Part shown: positions 8,472 through 16,538 of the stretch, one piece after another
Position numbering within the stretch: the stretch's first letter is position 1
Layout of the letters: the number at the start of each line of letters is the position of its first letter
Source: Lentzea tibetensis
GTDB lineage: Bacteria > Actinomycetota > Actinomycetes > Mycobacteriales > Pseudonocardiaceae
DNA: 64,000 bases
Direction of reading: 5' to 3'
NCBI RefSeq assembly: GCF_007845675.1
Contig: NZ_VOBR01000007.1
Location: 124,001-188,000 of the forward strand
Made by a program: the position numbers and the translations under genes
The notes under the pieces: generated by a model
Seen by the model: only the letters and a program-made list of their open reading frames with translations
Databases searched by the model: none
Told to the model about the DNA's origin: nothing

Positions 8472-9194
8472 TCACAGTCCGGCGCCGCCGGTCGCGTCGA
8501 CGACCCGGCCGGTCACCCAGCGGGCGTTGTCGGATGCCAGGAACGCCACCACGTCGGCGATGTCCTCGGGCTGACCGACCCGGCCCAGCGCGGCCAGCGA
8601 AGCCGCGTGCGCCTCGGCTTCGGCGTTGCCGCGCAACCAGTTCGCGTTGACGTCGGTGTCGACGATGCCGGGTGCCACCGAGTTGACGGTGATGCCGCGC
8701 GGGCCCAGTTCCTTGGCCAGGTTGAGGGTGAACGTGTCCAGCGCGCCCTTGGTCGAGCTGTAGGCGATGATCTCCGGCATCGCGATCCGGGCCGCGCCGC
8801 TGGAGATGTTGATGATCCGGCCGCCGTCGCGCAGCCGCTTCAGGCCTTCGCGCACCACGAAGAACGGCGCGCGGACGTTCACCGCGAACACCTCGTCGAA
8901 GTCGTCCTCGGTGAGGCCGGCCAGGTCCGAGCTGCGGCCGATGGCCGCGTTGTTGACGATGATGTCGACGTGGCCCGCGTGCGCGTCGAACGCCTCCCAC
9001 AGCGCGGCCGCGTCACCGTGCCTCCCGAACTCGGCGCGCACCGCGAACGCCTTCCCCTCGACCTCGGCGGCCGCCGCCTCGTCGCGGGCGTACGTGATGC
9101 CCACGGTGGCGCCGTCGCGCGCCAGTCGTTCCGCGATGGCCCTGCCGATGCCCCTGCTGCCGCCGGTGACCAGCGCGATCTTGCCTGCCAGCAC
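8472..9194 (-). CDS. SDR-family oxidoreductase (FabG-like)
   Basis: The 240-residue protein has the classical short-chain dehydrogenase layout: NAD(P)-binding TGGSRGIG near residue 10, IIVNNAA, the catalytic Ser in NISSG and catalytic Tyr-Lys in YSSTK, with PGIVDTD after it. Position of basic residues after the first strand is compatible with NADPH, but the substrate is unknown. I chose GTG at 9194 because GGGGA lies 5 bases upstream; the farther ATG at 9233 would fall between two operator-like palindromes. Divergent from a TetR regulator, so probably controlled by it. Confidence 0.8.
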   Translation of the reverse strand: MLAGKIALVTGGSRGIGRAIAERLARDGATVGITYARDEAAAAEVEGKAFAVRAEFGRHGDAAALWEAFDAHAGHVDIIVNNAAIGRSSDLAGLTEDDFDEVFAVNVRAPFFVVREGLKRLRDGGRIINISSGAARIAMPEIIAYSSTKGALDTFTLNLAKELGPRGITVNSVAPGIVDTDVNANWLRGNAEAEAHAASLAALGRVGQPEDIADVVAFLASDNARWVTGRVVDATGGAGL

Positions 9195-9210
9195 GATGTT
9201 CCCCCATTTG

Positions 9211-9226
9211 TTGAACGATCCTTCAA
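9211..9226. promoter_or_regulatory. TetR-type operator, copy 1
   Basis: TTGAACGATCCTTCAA is a 16-base near-perfect palindrome lying between the SDR start and the TetR start, next to the SDR ribosome site. It matches the second copy at 9248 and the inferred consensus TTGAACGATCGTTCAA. Placement and shape suggest binding of the divergently encoded TetR protein; not proven. Confidence 0.6.
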
Positions 9227-9247
9227 GAAACACCGTAACACGACTTC

Positions 9248-9263
9248 TTGAGCGAGCGTTCTA
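9248..9263. promoter_or_regulatory. TetR-type operator, copy 2
   Basis: TTGAGCGAGCGTTCTA matches the inferred consensus TTGAACGATCGTTCAA at 13 of 16 positions. It is 37 bases from copy 1 and lies 12 bases upstream of the TetR start codon, where binding would block the regulator's own promoter. Confidence 0.5.
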
Positions 9264-9274
9264 GAATGACGGGC

Positions 9275-9904
9275 ATGAGGGGACGTCCACGCGGGTTCGA
9301 CCGAGACGCTGCGCTGGGTGCGGCCATCGAGCTGTTCTGGCGGCGCGGGTACGAGGGCACGTCCGTCAGCGAGCTGACCGAGGCGATGGGGATCCGGCCC
9401 GGCAGCCTCTACGCCGCGTTCGGGGACAAGCGGGCGTTGTTCGCGGAGGTCGTGGACACCTACGGGCGTTCACCCGTCGGGGCGTTCATGGCCGAGGCGC
9501 TGGCCGAGGAGCCGACGGCTTTCGGCGCGTTCGCGCGCATCCTCCGCGAGGCGGCCGACATCTACCCCGACCCGGCTCATCCCGCCGGATGTCTGACCAT
9601 CAGCGCGGCCACCAACGTCGCGGTGCAGGACGCCGAGGTCGAGGCGTTCCTGCGTGAGCTGCGCAACGCCAACGTGAAAGTTTTCCGGGAACGGCTTCGT
9701 GTCGCCTGTGAGGGCGGCGAACTGCCCGGTGACGCCGATGTCAACGCGCTGGCCGGGTACTTCGCCGCGGTCATCCAGGGGATGTCGCAGCGGGCCAGGG
9801 ATGGGGCGACTCGGGAGGAACTCGCGCAGGTCGCGCGCATGGCAATGGGGGCGTGGTCTCAGTGCGGTCTTACCGATTTGGAAGAGGGCGGAGGCGTCCG
9901 TTAA
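9275..9904 (+). CDS. TetR-family transcriptional regulator
   Basis: The N-terminal helix-turn-helix reads AAIELFWRRGYEGTSVSELTEAMGIRPGSLYAAFGDKRALF, typical of the TetR group with long C-terminal ligand domains (CLTISAATNVAV in the ligand region). Length 209 is usual. ATG 9275 was preferred to ATG 9266 because family members begin right before the RGRPRGFD segment; no clear ribosome site decides. It is divergent from an SDR gene and the shared spacer holds two palindromes, so autoregulation and control of the SDR are likely. The ligand is unknown. Confidence 0.8.
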   Translation: MRGRPRGFDRDAALGAAIELFWRRGYEGTSVSELTEAMGIRPGSLYAAFGDKRALFAEVVDTYGRSPVGAFMAEALAEEPTAFGAFARILREAADIYPDPAHPAGCLTISAATNVAVQDAEVEAFLRELRNANVKVFRERLRVACEGGELPGDADVNALAGYFAAVIQGMSQRARDGATREELAQVARMAMGAWSQCGLTDLEEGGGVR

Positions 9905-9937
9905 AGTTTCGTCTGCACCTGGGAAACCGGGGCGCAA

Positions 9938-10010
9938 GCGGATGTAGCGCAGTTGGTAGCGCATCACCTTGCCAAGGTGAGGGTCGCGAGTTCGAGTCTC
10001 GTCATCCGCT
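9938..10010 (+). tRNA. tRNA-Gly (anticodon GCC)
   Basis: A 73-base cloverleaf: acceptor arms GCGGATG/CATCCGC, D-loop AGCGCAGTTGGTAGC, anticodon stem CACC with loop TTGCCAA giving GCC, T-arm GTTCGAGTC. CCA is not encoded. One base separates it from the next tRNA, so both come from one transcript. Confidence 0.95.
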
Positions 10011-10011
10011 C

Positions 10012-10083
<72 letters not shown>

Positions 10084-10091
10084 CTCGCTCA

Positions 10092-10140
10092 GGAGCGAGG
10101 TGTGTTCGCGGAAAGCGCGAACCTGCCTCGCTCCTCGTGT
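10092..10140 (+). terminator. Stem-loop terminator after the tRNA pair
   Basis: GGAGCGAGG pairs with CCTCGCTCC, and inside it GTTCGCG pairs with CGCGAAC around a GAAAG loop. The stem is followed by TCGTGTTTT. It lies 9 bases after tRNA-Val and likely ends that transcript. Confidence 0.7.
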
Positions 10141-10266
10141 TTTCCGGGGGCCGAGCCCCCAGACCCCCAGCCGGGGCTCGCCGCCCCGGACCCCGTCCGT
10201 GGCTGAGGCGATCCGCCAACTCGATCGGGTTCGTGGCTGGAGCAAGCTTGGCAAGGTCCACAGAGG

Positions 10267-10300
10267 AACGCCCCGTCGGTGAGAACCGGCGGGGCGTTTT
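10267..10300. terminator. Bidirectional terminator
   Basis: AACGCCCCG pairs with CGGGGCGTT around a GTCGGTGAGAACCGG-type inner stem, followed by TTTT on the plus strand and flanked by TTCC on the minus strand side. It sits just past the stop of the minus-strand lipoprotein gene at 10307. Confidence 0.75.
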
Positions 10301-10306
10301 CCGTTG

Positions 10307-10822
10307 CTACGGCTGGTAGTAAGGCGGGTACTGCGGCGGGGGCGGCGGCATGCGGCGGCGCTTGGAGCGGCGCACCAGCACGATGATCAGGATGATCACG
10401 CCGATCACCAGCAGCAGGAACACCGCGATCCCGATGCCGACCCACATGACGATCTGCTTGGCGGCGGCCTCGTCGTCGTCGGGCTTCTCGGTCACCTTGC
10501 GGTCGCCGAACGCGCTGCGCAGCTGGGCTTCCGTTGCGACCAGCGGCTTTCCGTCGAGGTCGAGGCGCAGCTCGTCGATGTGCTCGGGGTAGGTGTCCCA
10601 GACGATGCGGCCGATCTCGTCGGGGTCGGCGCCGGACTTGCCGGACGCCGAGATCGACAGGGAGTCGAAGCCGTTGTTCGAGCTGTGGTTCACCGACACG
10701 TCGCGGTAGCCGGCGTCCTGCACGCGCTTGCTCAGGTCCATCACGTCACCGAGCGAGGCGCAGCCTCCGACGACGGCGATGCACAGCAGCAACGGTGCCA
10801 GGCGGCGAAGGAGATGCCCCAT
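10307..10822 (-). CDS. Lipoprotein with C-terminal membrane anchor
   Basis: 171 residues start MGHLLRRLAPLLLCIAVVGGC, a lipoprotein signal with lipobox VGGC. A soluble region of about 95 residues follows. Then comes a long hydrophobic helix (WVGIGIAVFLLLVIGVIILIIVLV) and a short cytoplasmic basic, proline-rich tail (RRSKRRRMPPPPPQYPPYYQP). Having both a lipid anchor and a C-terminal transmembrane helix is uncommon. The function is not recognised. It is the last of three minus-strand envelope genes. Confidence 0.65.
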   Translation of the reverse strand: MGHLLRRLAPLLLCIAVVGGCASLGDVMDLSKRVQDAGYRDVSVNHSSNNGFDSLSISASGKSGADPDEIGRIVWDTYPEHIDELRLDLDGKPLVATEAQLRSAFGDRKVTEKPDDDEAAAKQIVMWVGIGIAVFLLLVIGVIILIIVLVRRSKRRRMPPPPPQYPPYYQP

Positions 10823-10866
10823 GAGGCGGATCGTAGGCGTGCGAACGGCCGCACGCCTGGCGAACA

Positions 10867-11790
10867 TCAACATTCGGCGGAACGGGACGCGCCGAGCGGG
10901 GAGAACTCGACGCGCACGTCGTTCGTCCGAGGCAACAACACCGCCACGCCGTCGGCTCGGTTCCACGAGCGCGGCAGCAGGAAGTACGAGCCGCCGGACT
11001 GCAGCACCAGCACCAGGCCGTCGTAGCGGTAGCGGTACGCGGCACCCTCCGCGCAGACGGACGAGGTGATGCCGCGCCCGCGCAGGCCGAGGTCCTTGGC
11101 GGCGTACACGACGGCCTGCGGCTGGGACGCCAGCTCGAGCTCGACCTGGTAGCCGCGGTTCTCGCCGACCGCGGCCGAGTAGTCGGTCACCGCCCAGAAC
11201 AGGCCGATGGTGACGAGCACGAACGTGAACGTCCACTGCGCGACCGCGGTCGCCTGCGCGGCGCGGCGGCCGGTGCGGACCAGGTGGAGCCGGTCGGCCA
11301 GCGGGAACAGCAGGAACCCCGTCGCGATGCACAGGCCGGGCAGGCCCGCCAGGCGGTACAGCCACGACGGTGCCACGACACCGCTGAGCCCCACCGAGAT
11401 CAGCACCACCCCGAGCACGACGGCCACCGGCACGGCCCACCGCAGCAGCTGCCGCCAGCGGCGCGGCGGCAGCACCGCCTTGAGCAGGCGCGAACCCCAC
11501 AGGGCCGCGAGTCCCGTGCACGCGACGGCCACGAGCGGGACGAACATGCCGTCCGACGAGCGGATCAGGTAGTCCGACGCGGTCAGGCCCAGTGTCGTGT
11601 ACTCGACGCCGAACCACCTGCAGAACCAGTTCGCGTGCTGGTTGCCGAAGTAGAACAGCAGCGCGGTCAGCACCGTCGTGGGTGCCAGGATCGACCCGAA
11701 GATCCGCAACGCCTTCGCCGGTGCGTTGGTGTCCTGCGGCCCGCGTCCCGCTACCCGCGGCCGGTCACGGCGTGGGCTCGGGCTCGACAT
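10867..11790 (-). CDS. Multi-pass membrane protein, uncharacterised
   Basis: 307 residues with about five hydrophobic segments (ILAPTTVLTALLFYF, MFVPLVAVACTGLAAL, WAVPVAVVLGVVLISVGL, LPGLCIATGFLLFPL, FTFVLVTIGLFWAVTDY) and an extracytoplasmic C-terminal domain of about 95 residues containing two Cys. Its start overlaps the end of the upstream lipoprotein gene by 26 bases, so the two are probably co-translated and may act together at the envelope. I do not recognise the family. Confidence 0.65.
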   Translation of the reverse strand: MSSPSPRRDRPRVAGRGPQDTNAPAKALRIFGSILAPTTVLTALLFYFGNQHANWFCRWFGVEYTTLGLTASDYLIRSSDGMFVPLVAVACTGLAALWGSRLLKAVLPPRRWRQLLRWAVPVAVVLGVVLISVGLSGVVAPSWLYRLAGLPGLCIATGFLLFPLADRLHLVRTGRRAAQATAVAQWTFTFVLVTIGLFWAVTDYSAAVGENRGYQVELELASQPQAVVYAAKDLGLRGRGITSSVCAEGAAYRYRYDGLVLVLQSGGSYFLLPRSWNRADGVAVLLPRTNDVRVEFSPLGASRSAEC

Positions 11791-12283
11791 CGTTCGGCCT
11801 GAACACGTAGGTCACCGTTCCGCCCTCGTGCAGCGGGTCGGGGATGCGGACCGCGGTGATGCTGCCGTTCTCCGCCTTGTCCAGGCCGGGGAGCAGCTCG
11901 TACTCGATGTTCACGCACAGCTTCCGCTGCGGGCAGAAGTCCGCCCAGAGCGAGAACGGGTCGACGGAGCCGAGCGTCGCGCCGATCACCTGCGACGCGG
12001 ACACCCGGTTCGGGTTGCTCAGCGCCCACCGCTCCGGGGGCGGTGGTGGGGGAGGTGGTTTGGTCGTCGTGGTGGTGGTCGTGCGCGGTGGCGGTGGGGG
12101 AGCGGGCGGCTTGGTGGTGGTCGGTTCGGCAACCGATGTGTCCGTGAACGCGTCGACAGAGGTGGAGACGTGCACGTGGGACTCGGAGGCGCCGAGTGTC
12201 GGCGCGGCCTCCGGTGGGGTTGGGCGAGCGCACGCGGCCACGGTCGCGGTGCTCATCAGCAACAACAGGATTCGGCTGTTCAT
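11765..12283 (-). CDS. Lipoprotein with Thr/Pro-rich linker
   Basis: 172 residues start MNSRILLLLMSTATVAAC, a lipoprotein signal with Cys at residue 18. A linker of low complexity follows (runs of T, K and P, residues 57-85), then a globular domain of about 85 residues with two Cys (DFCPQRKLCVNIEYELLPG). The ATG is set by AGGAGGT 7 bases upstream. The linker likely spans the cell wall. First gene of a three-gene minus-strand unit; family not recognised. Confidence 0.65.
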   Translation of the reverse strand: MNSRILLLLMSTATVAACARPTPPEAAPTLGASESHVHVSTSVDAFTDTSVAEPTTTKPPAPPPPPRTTTTTTTKPPPPPPPPERWALSNPNRVSASQVIGATLGSVDPFSLWADFCPQRKLCVNIEYELLPGLDKAENGSITAVRIPDPLHEGGTVTYVFRPNDVEPEPTP

Positions 12284-12715
12284 CCGAATCACCTCCTGGC
12301 GAAGTGGAGGGATCGGTTGGGCGCTCAGATACGGGGGACGACGAAGTGCGGCCATTGGTGTTGCTCGACGAGGGCTTTGGACCTCAGTCCGGACCTCGGA
12401 ACTGATCCACACCAGCTCGGCCGAAATTGTCGGTGTCGCACGGCAGAGCAAAGCAGAGGTCCCCCTGGCCGGGGGCCGCTGAACCGGCGTCTGCACCCGG
12501 ACATCCCGCGAATGGGGTCCGTCGACCCGAGCACGGGCATCACGGAAGACCACTGGCAACAACTGGACACTTTCGCCACGGCTTTCGATCACCGCTAGGC
12601 AATGTGGAATTCACCCGAAGAGTCGAACCGGTCACGGTCGGCGCGCCCAGCTTGACAGGCATCTTCAGGGTCGCGAAAGCTCCCGAACCGTGCTTCGAGG
12701 AGGAAGGTGCAGCCA
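12284..12715. other. Intergenic region without a convincing gene
   Basis: 432 bases separate the divergent lipoprotein gene and ABC importer operon. It holds a dispersed-repeat copy at 12424-12475 and a short frame ending ITEDHWQQLDTFATAFDHR at 12597 with no convincing start. The promoter of the importer must lie in its right part, but no clear -35/-10 pair stands out. Confidence 0.5.
12424..12475 (+). repeat. Dispersed AATTGTCGGTG repeat, divergent copy
   Basis: Starts AATTGTCGGTGTCGC, then an A/G-rich stretch and a GC hairpin core GGTCCCCCTGGCCGGGGG. Two better-preserved copies lie at 32595 and 32674. It is in an intergenic region. Confidence 0.5.
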
Positions 12716-13825
12716 GTGACACGTGTTGGCAGGCTCATCGGTATCGGTGCTCTGGCTGTGGCTCTCGCCGCCTGCGGGACGCCGCCCGCCAAGGACGGCG
12801 GAACGGGTGCCGCCGCGACGGCCAAGTCCGCGGGTGACTTCGGCGGCATGGACAAGCTCATCGAGGCGGCCAAGAAGGAGGGCAAGCTCAACGTCATCGC
12901 CCTCCCGCCGGACTGGGCGAACTACGGCGAGATCATCAAGGCGTTCGAGGCCAAGTACGGCGTCAAGATCGACTCGGCGCAGCCGGACGGCTCCAGCCAG
13001 GAGGAGATCAACGCGGCCAAGTCCCTCAAGGGCCAGGACCGCGCGCCGGACGTCTTCGACCTCGGTCTCAACGTCGCCGCGGCGAACAAGGACCTGTTCG
13101 CGCCGTACAAGGTCAGCACGTGGGACGACATCCCCGCCGAGCTGAAGGACGCGGACGGCGCGTACTACGGCGACTACGGCGGCTTCATGTCGATCGGCTA
13201 CGACGCCGGCAAGGTGCCCGCGCCGGCGAGCGTCAAGGACCTGCTCAAGCCCGAGTACAAGGGCAAGGTCGCGCTGAACGGCGACCCGACGCAGGCCGGT
13301 GCCGCGTTCGCCGGTGTCGTCATGGCCAGCCTCGGCAACGGCGGCGACGCGGACAACATCGCGCCCGGCGTCGAGTTCTTCAAGCAGCTCAAGCAGGCGG
13401 GCAACTTCCTGCCGGTCGACCCGTCGCCCGCGACGATCGAGTCCGGTCAGACGCCGGTCGTCATCGACTGGGACTACACCAACGCCGCGCAGACCGCGAA
13501 GCTGCAGGGCAAGATCGACTGGAAGGTCGTCGTGCCCACCGAGGCGCAGATCGGCGGCTACTACAACCAGGCGATCAACAAGGACGCCCCGCACCCGGCC
13601 GCCGCGCGGTTGTGGCAGGAGTTCCTGTACTCCGACGAGGGCCAGAACCTGTACCTGAAGGGCCTGTCCCGCCCGGTGCGCCTCGACAAGATGGGCGACA
13701 AGGCCGACAAGGACGCGAAGGCCAAGCTGCCCAAGACCGAGGGCAAGCAGGTCTTCCAGACGCAGGCGCAGGCCGACAAGGCCAAGCAGGTCCTGACCGC
13801 CACCTGGGCACAGGCGGTGGGATGA
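12716..13825 (+). CDS. ABC importer substrate-binding lipoprotein
   Basis: 369 residues start with a lipoprotein signal (IGIGALAVALAACGTPP). The body is a family-1/Fe-type extracellular solute-binding protein (KLNVIALPPDWANYGEIIKAFEAKYGVKI, then DVFDLGLNVAAAN and GQTPVVIDWDYTNAAQ). The group serves ferric iron, thiamine, 2-aminoethylphosphonate and polyamines; which one applies cannot be read from sequence. No paired Tyr ligands typical of ferric-binding proteins are obvious. GTG 12716 fits the AGGAGGAAGG site better than GTG 12707. It is followed by two permeases and an ATPase. Confidence 0.8.
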   Translation: MTRVGRLIGIGALAVALAACGTPPAKDGGTGAAATAKSAGDFGGMDKLIEAAKKEGKLNVIALPPDWANYGEIIKAFEAKYGVKIDSAQPDGSSQEEINAAKSLKGQDRAPDVFDLGLNVAAANKDLFAPYKVSTWDDIPAELKDADGAYYGDYGGFMSIGYDAGKVPAPASVKDLLKPEYKGKVALNGDPTQAGAAFAGVVMASLGNGGDADNIAPGVEFFKQLKQAGNFLPVDPSPATIESGQTPVVIDWDYTNAAQTAKLQGKIDWKVVVPTEAQIGGYYNQAINKDAPHPAAARLWQEFLYSDEGQNLYLKGLSRPVRLDKMGDKADKDAKAKLPKTEGKQVFQTQAQADKAKQVLTATWAQAVG

Positions 13826-14733
13826 CCGCGGTCGCCCCGATCTCGACCAAACCCGGCGGTCCCACGAAGAGTGGGGCCGCCGGCCGGTCTTCGGCACTGT
13901 CGTACCTGGTGGCGCTGCCGTTCCTCGTGTTCGTCGGTATTTTCCTGGTGTACCCGACGATTCTGGTGCTCGCGGGGTCCTTTCAGGACTCCAGCGGCGC
14001 CTTCACGTTCCAGAACCTGACGGACCTGACCAAGGGCGTCTACCTGCAGGCGTTCATCCGCAGCGTCGAACTGTCCGCGCTCACCGCGCTGATCGGCGCC
14101 GTGTTCGGTGCGCTGCTCGCCTGGGCCGTCGCCGTCGGCAAGCCGGAAGGTCTGCTGAGGCGGATCGTCGTCGCCGCGTCCGGCGTGCTCGCGCAGTTCG
14201 GCGGCGTGCCGCTGGCATTCGCGTTCCTGGCGACGGTCGGCTTCCAGGGTTTCGTGACGCAGTTCCTGCGTGACAACGTTGGCATCGACCTGTTCGCCGG
14301 CAGCGCGTGGCTCTTCGAGCTGCCAGGACTGACGCTCGTCTACACGTTCTTCCAGATCCCGCTGATGGTCATCGTGTTCCTCCCCGCGCTGGACGGCCTG
14401 CGTCCACAGTGGAGGGAAGCGACGGCCAGCCTCGGCGGGACCAGCTGGACGTACTGGCGCCACGTCGGCGGCCCGATCCTGGTGCCGCCGTTCCTCGGCG
14501 CGCTGCTCCTGTTGTTCGCCAACGCCTTCTCGGCGTACGCGACGGCCGCGGCGCTCGTCTCGCAGGGCAGTCCGATCGTGCCGCTGCAGATCCGCGGATT
14601 CCTCACCGGCGAGGTCGTGCTCGGCCAGGAGAACCTGGGCAAGGCGCTCGGGCTCGGCATGGTCGTGATCGTCAGCATCGCCATGGGCGTCAACGTCCTG
14701 CTGCAGCGGAGGATGTCCAAGTGGGTTCGCTGA
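13822..14733 (+). CDS. ABC importer permease 1
   Basis: 303 residues with six predicted helices, the first at LPFLVFVGIFLVYPTILVLAG. The EAA loop that contacts the ATPase reads WREATASLGGTSWTYWRHVGGPIL. The ATG overlaps the stop of the binding protein (ATGA), so translation is coupled. Resembles PotB/CysU-type permeases of polyamine, iron or phosphonate importers. Its partner is the next gene. Confidence 0.85.
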   Translation: MTAVAPISTKPGGPTKSGAAGRSSALSYLVALPFLVFVGIFLVYPTILVLAGSFQDSSGAFTFQNLTDLTKGVYLQAFIRSVELSALTALIGAVFGALLAWAVAVGKPEGLLRRIVVAASGVLAQFGGVPLAFAFLATVGFQGFVTQFLRDNVGIDLFAGSAWLFELPGLTLVYTFFQIPLMVIVFLPALDGLRPQWREATASLGGTSWTYWRHVGGPILVPPFLGALLLLFANAFSAYATAAALVSQGSPIVPLQIRGFLTGEVVLGQENLGKALGLGMVVIVSIAMGVNVLLQRRMSKWVR

Positions 14734-15503
14734 CCAAGCGCCGCGTGTTGCGGACCATCATCCTGCTGGTGCTGGGGTTCTACTTCCTCCTGCCGCTGTT
14801 CGCGATGGGCGAGTTCTCCACCCGCGGTGTCAACGACACGCGCAGCCTCGACTCGTGGGCGCAGATCACCCAGGACCCCGACCTCGTCGACGCGATCATC
14901 ACGTCGCTGGAGCTGTCGATCACCAGCTCGGTGCTGATGCTGGTGATCCTGGTGCCGACGATGGCGTGGATCCGGCTGCGGCTGCCGAAGCTCCAGCGGC
15001 TCGTGGAGTTCCTCTGCCTGCTGCCGCTGGCGATCCCGGCGATCGTGCTCGTCGTCGGCATGGCCCCGCTGTACGCGTGGGTGAACTACTTCTTCGGCGA
15101 CTCGGCGTTGACGCTCACCTTCGCCTACACCGTGCTGGTGCTGCCGTTCGCGTACCGCGCGATCGACGCGGGTCTCTCCGCGATCGACCTGAAGACGCTG
15201 GCGGAAGCCGCGCGCAGCCTCGGCGCGTCGTGGCTCACCGTGCTGCTCAAGGTCGTCGTGCCGAACATCCGCACCGCGCTGATCGGCGCGGCGCTGCTGT
15301 CGGTCGCGCTGGTGCTCGGCGAGTTCACCATCGCCTCACTGCTGAACTTCGACACGCTGCAGGTCCAGGTGAACCTGCTGGGCAAGCGCAACGCGGGCGT
15401 GTCCATCGCGGTGTCGTTGCTGTGCCTGCTGTTCGCGTTCGTCCTCTTGTTCGCACTTTCTTATGTCGGCCAGCGGCGCCGTCAGACCGTGGTCGAGGAG
15501 TAG
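14721..15503 (+). CDS. ABC importer permease 2
   Basis: 260 residues, six helices (TIILLVLGFYFLLPLF first), EAA loop LAEAARSLGASWLTVLLKVVVPNI. GTG 14721 lies inside the end of the previous gene, 8 bases after GGAGG. Belongs to the PotC-type half of binding-protein-dependent importers and should pair with permease 1 in the membrane. Confidence 0.85.
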   Translation: MGSLTKRRVLRTIILLVLGFYFLLPLFAMGEFSTRGVNDTRSLDSWAQITQDPDLVDAIITSLELSITSSVLMLVILVPTMAWIRLRLPKLQRLVEFLCLLPLAIPAIVLVVGMAPLYAWVNYFFGDSALTLTFAYTVLVLPFAYRAIDAGLSAIDLKTLAEAARSLGASWLTVLLKVVVPNIRTALIGAALLSVALVLGEFTIASLLNFDTLQVQVNLLGKRNAGVSIAVSLLCLLFAFVLLFALSYVGQRRRQTVVEE

Positions 15504-15506
15504 GAA

Positions 15507-16538
15507 ATGGGCTATCTGGAACTCACGGGGCTGCGGAAGTCGTTCGGCGGCAACGTCGCGCTCGACGGCCTCGACCTCGAGCTCGCCGAGGGCGAGCTGG
15601 TCAGCCTGCTCGGCCCGTCGGGCTGCGGCAAGACGACCGCGCTGCGCATCGTCGCCGGGTTCGAGACCTCGGACTCCGGCACGGTCACGGTGGGCGGTAA
15701 GGAGATCACCGGGACGCCGGCCAACAAGCGGGACATGGGCATGGTCTTCCAGGCCTACAGCCTCTTCCCGAACATGACCGCGGAGCAGAACATCGCGTTC
15801 GGCCTGAAGCTCCGCAAGACCGGCAACCGCGGCAAGCGCGTCGAGGAGCTGCTGGACCTGGTCGGTCTCGGGCAGTTCGGTGCCCGCTACCCGCACCAGA
15901 TGTCGGGTGGGCAGCAGCAGCGCGTCGCGCTGGCTCGCGCGCTCGCGATCGAGCCGCGCGTGCTGCTGCTGGACGAGCCGTTGTCCGCGCTGGACGCCAA
16001 GGTCCGCGTGAACCTGCGCGACGAGATCCGGCGCATCCAGACCGAGCTCGGCATGACGACCCTGTTCGTGACGCACGACCAGGAGGAGGCGCTGGCCGTC
16101 TCCGACCGCGTCGGCGTCATGTCGCAGGGACGGCTGGAGCAGCTGGACGTCCCGTCCGTCGTGTACCGGGAGCCCGCGAGCGCGTTCGTCGCGCAGTTCG
16201 TCGGCGTCACGAACTCCGTGCACGCCAAGGCGGACAACGGGAACGTGGTGCTCGGTGGCGTGACCGTCCCCGTCGACACGGATCTCGCCGGTGACGTGCG
16301 GATCATCGTGCGGCCGGAGGACATCACCATCACCGCGCACGAGGGCGACCCGAACGGCGCCATCGTCGGTGACGTGCTGACGCACGCGTTCCTCGGCCCG
16401 GTCACCCGGATCTCGGTGAAGCTGGAAGACCAGATCGTGCGGGTCGACCAGCCGTCCAACCAGGCGTCGGCGTACCAGCCGGGCACGCGCGTCGCACTCG
16501 ACCTGCGCGACTCCCGAATGATGGTGGTGCCTGCGTGA
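15507..16538 (+). CDS. ABC importer ATPase (PotA/FbpC type)
   Basis: 343 residues: Walker A GPSGCGKTT at 36-44, Q-loop MVFQAYSLFP, signature MSGGQQQRVALARALA, Walker B VLLLDEPLSALD and switch His in FVTHD. A C-terminal TOBE-like domain follows (RIIVRPEDITI), typical of ATPases of the polyamine/iron/phosphonate importers. It is 3 bases after permease 2 and its stop overlaps the start of the LtrA gene. Energises the importer encoded by the three previous genes. Confidence 0.85.
   Translation: MGYLELTGLRKSFGGNVALDGLDLELAEGELVSLLGPSGCGKTTALRIVAGFETSDSGTVTVGGKEITGTPANKRDMGMVFQAYSLFPNMTAEQNIAFGLKLRKTGNRGKRVEELLDLVGLGQFGARYPHQMSGGQQQRVALARALAIEPRVLLLDEPLSALDAKVRVNLRDEIRRIQTELGMTTLFVTHDQEEALAVSDRVGVMSQGRLEQLDVPSVVYREPASAFVAQFVGVTNSVHAKADNGNVVLGGVTVPVDTDLAGDVRIIVRPEDITITAHEGDPNGAIVGDVLTHAFLGPVTRISVKLEDQIVRVDQPSNQASAYQPGTRVALDLRDSRMMVVPA

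Noticed and set aside
10141-10260. GC-rich inverted bits after the tRNAs
   Set aside because: Short GC-rich runs only, no gene, no copy elsewhere in the window.
12540-12600. Short peptide ending ITEDHWQQLDTFATAFDHR
   Set aside because: No convincing start or ribosome site and no recognisable family.
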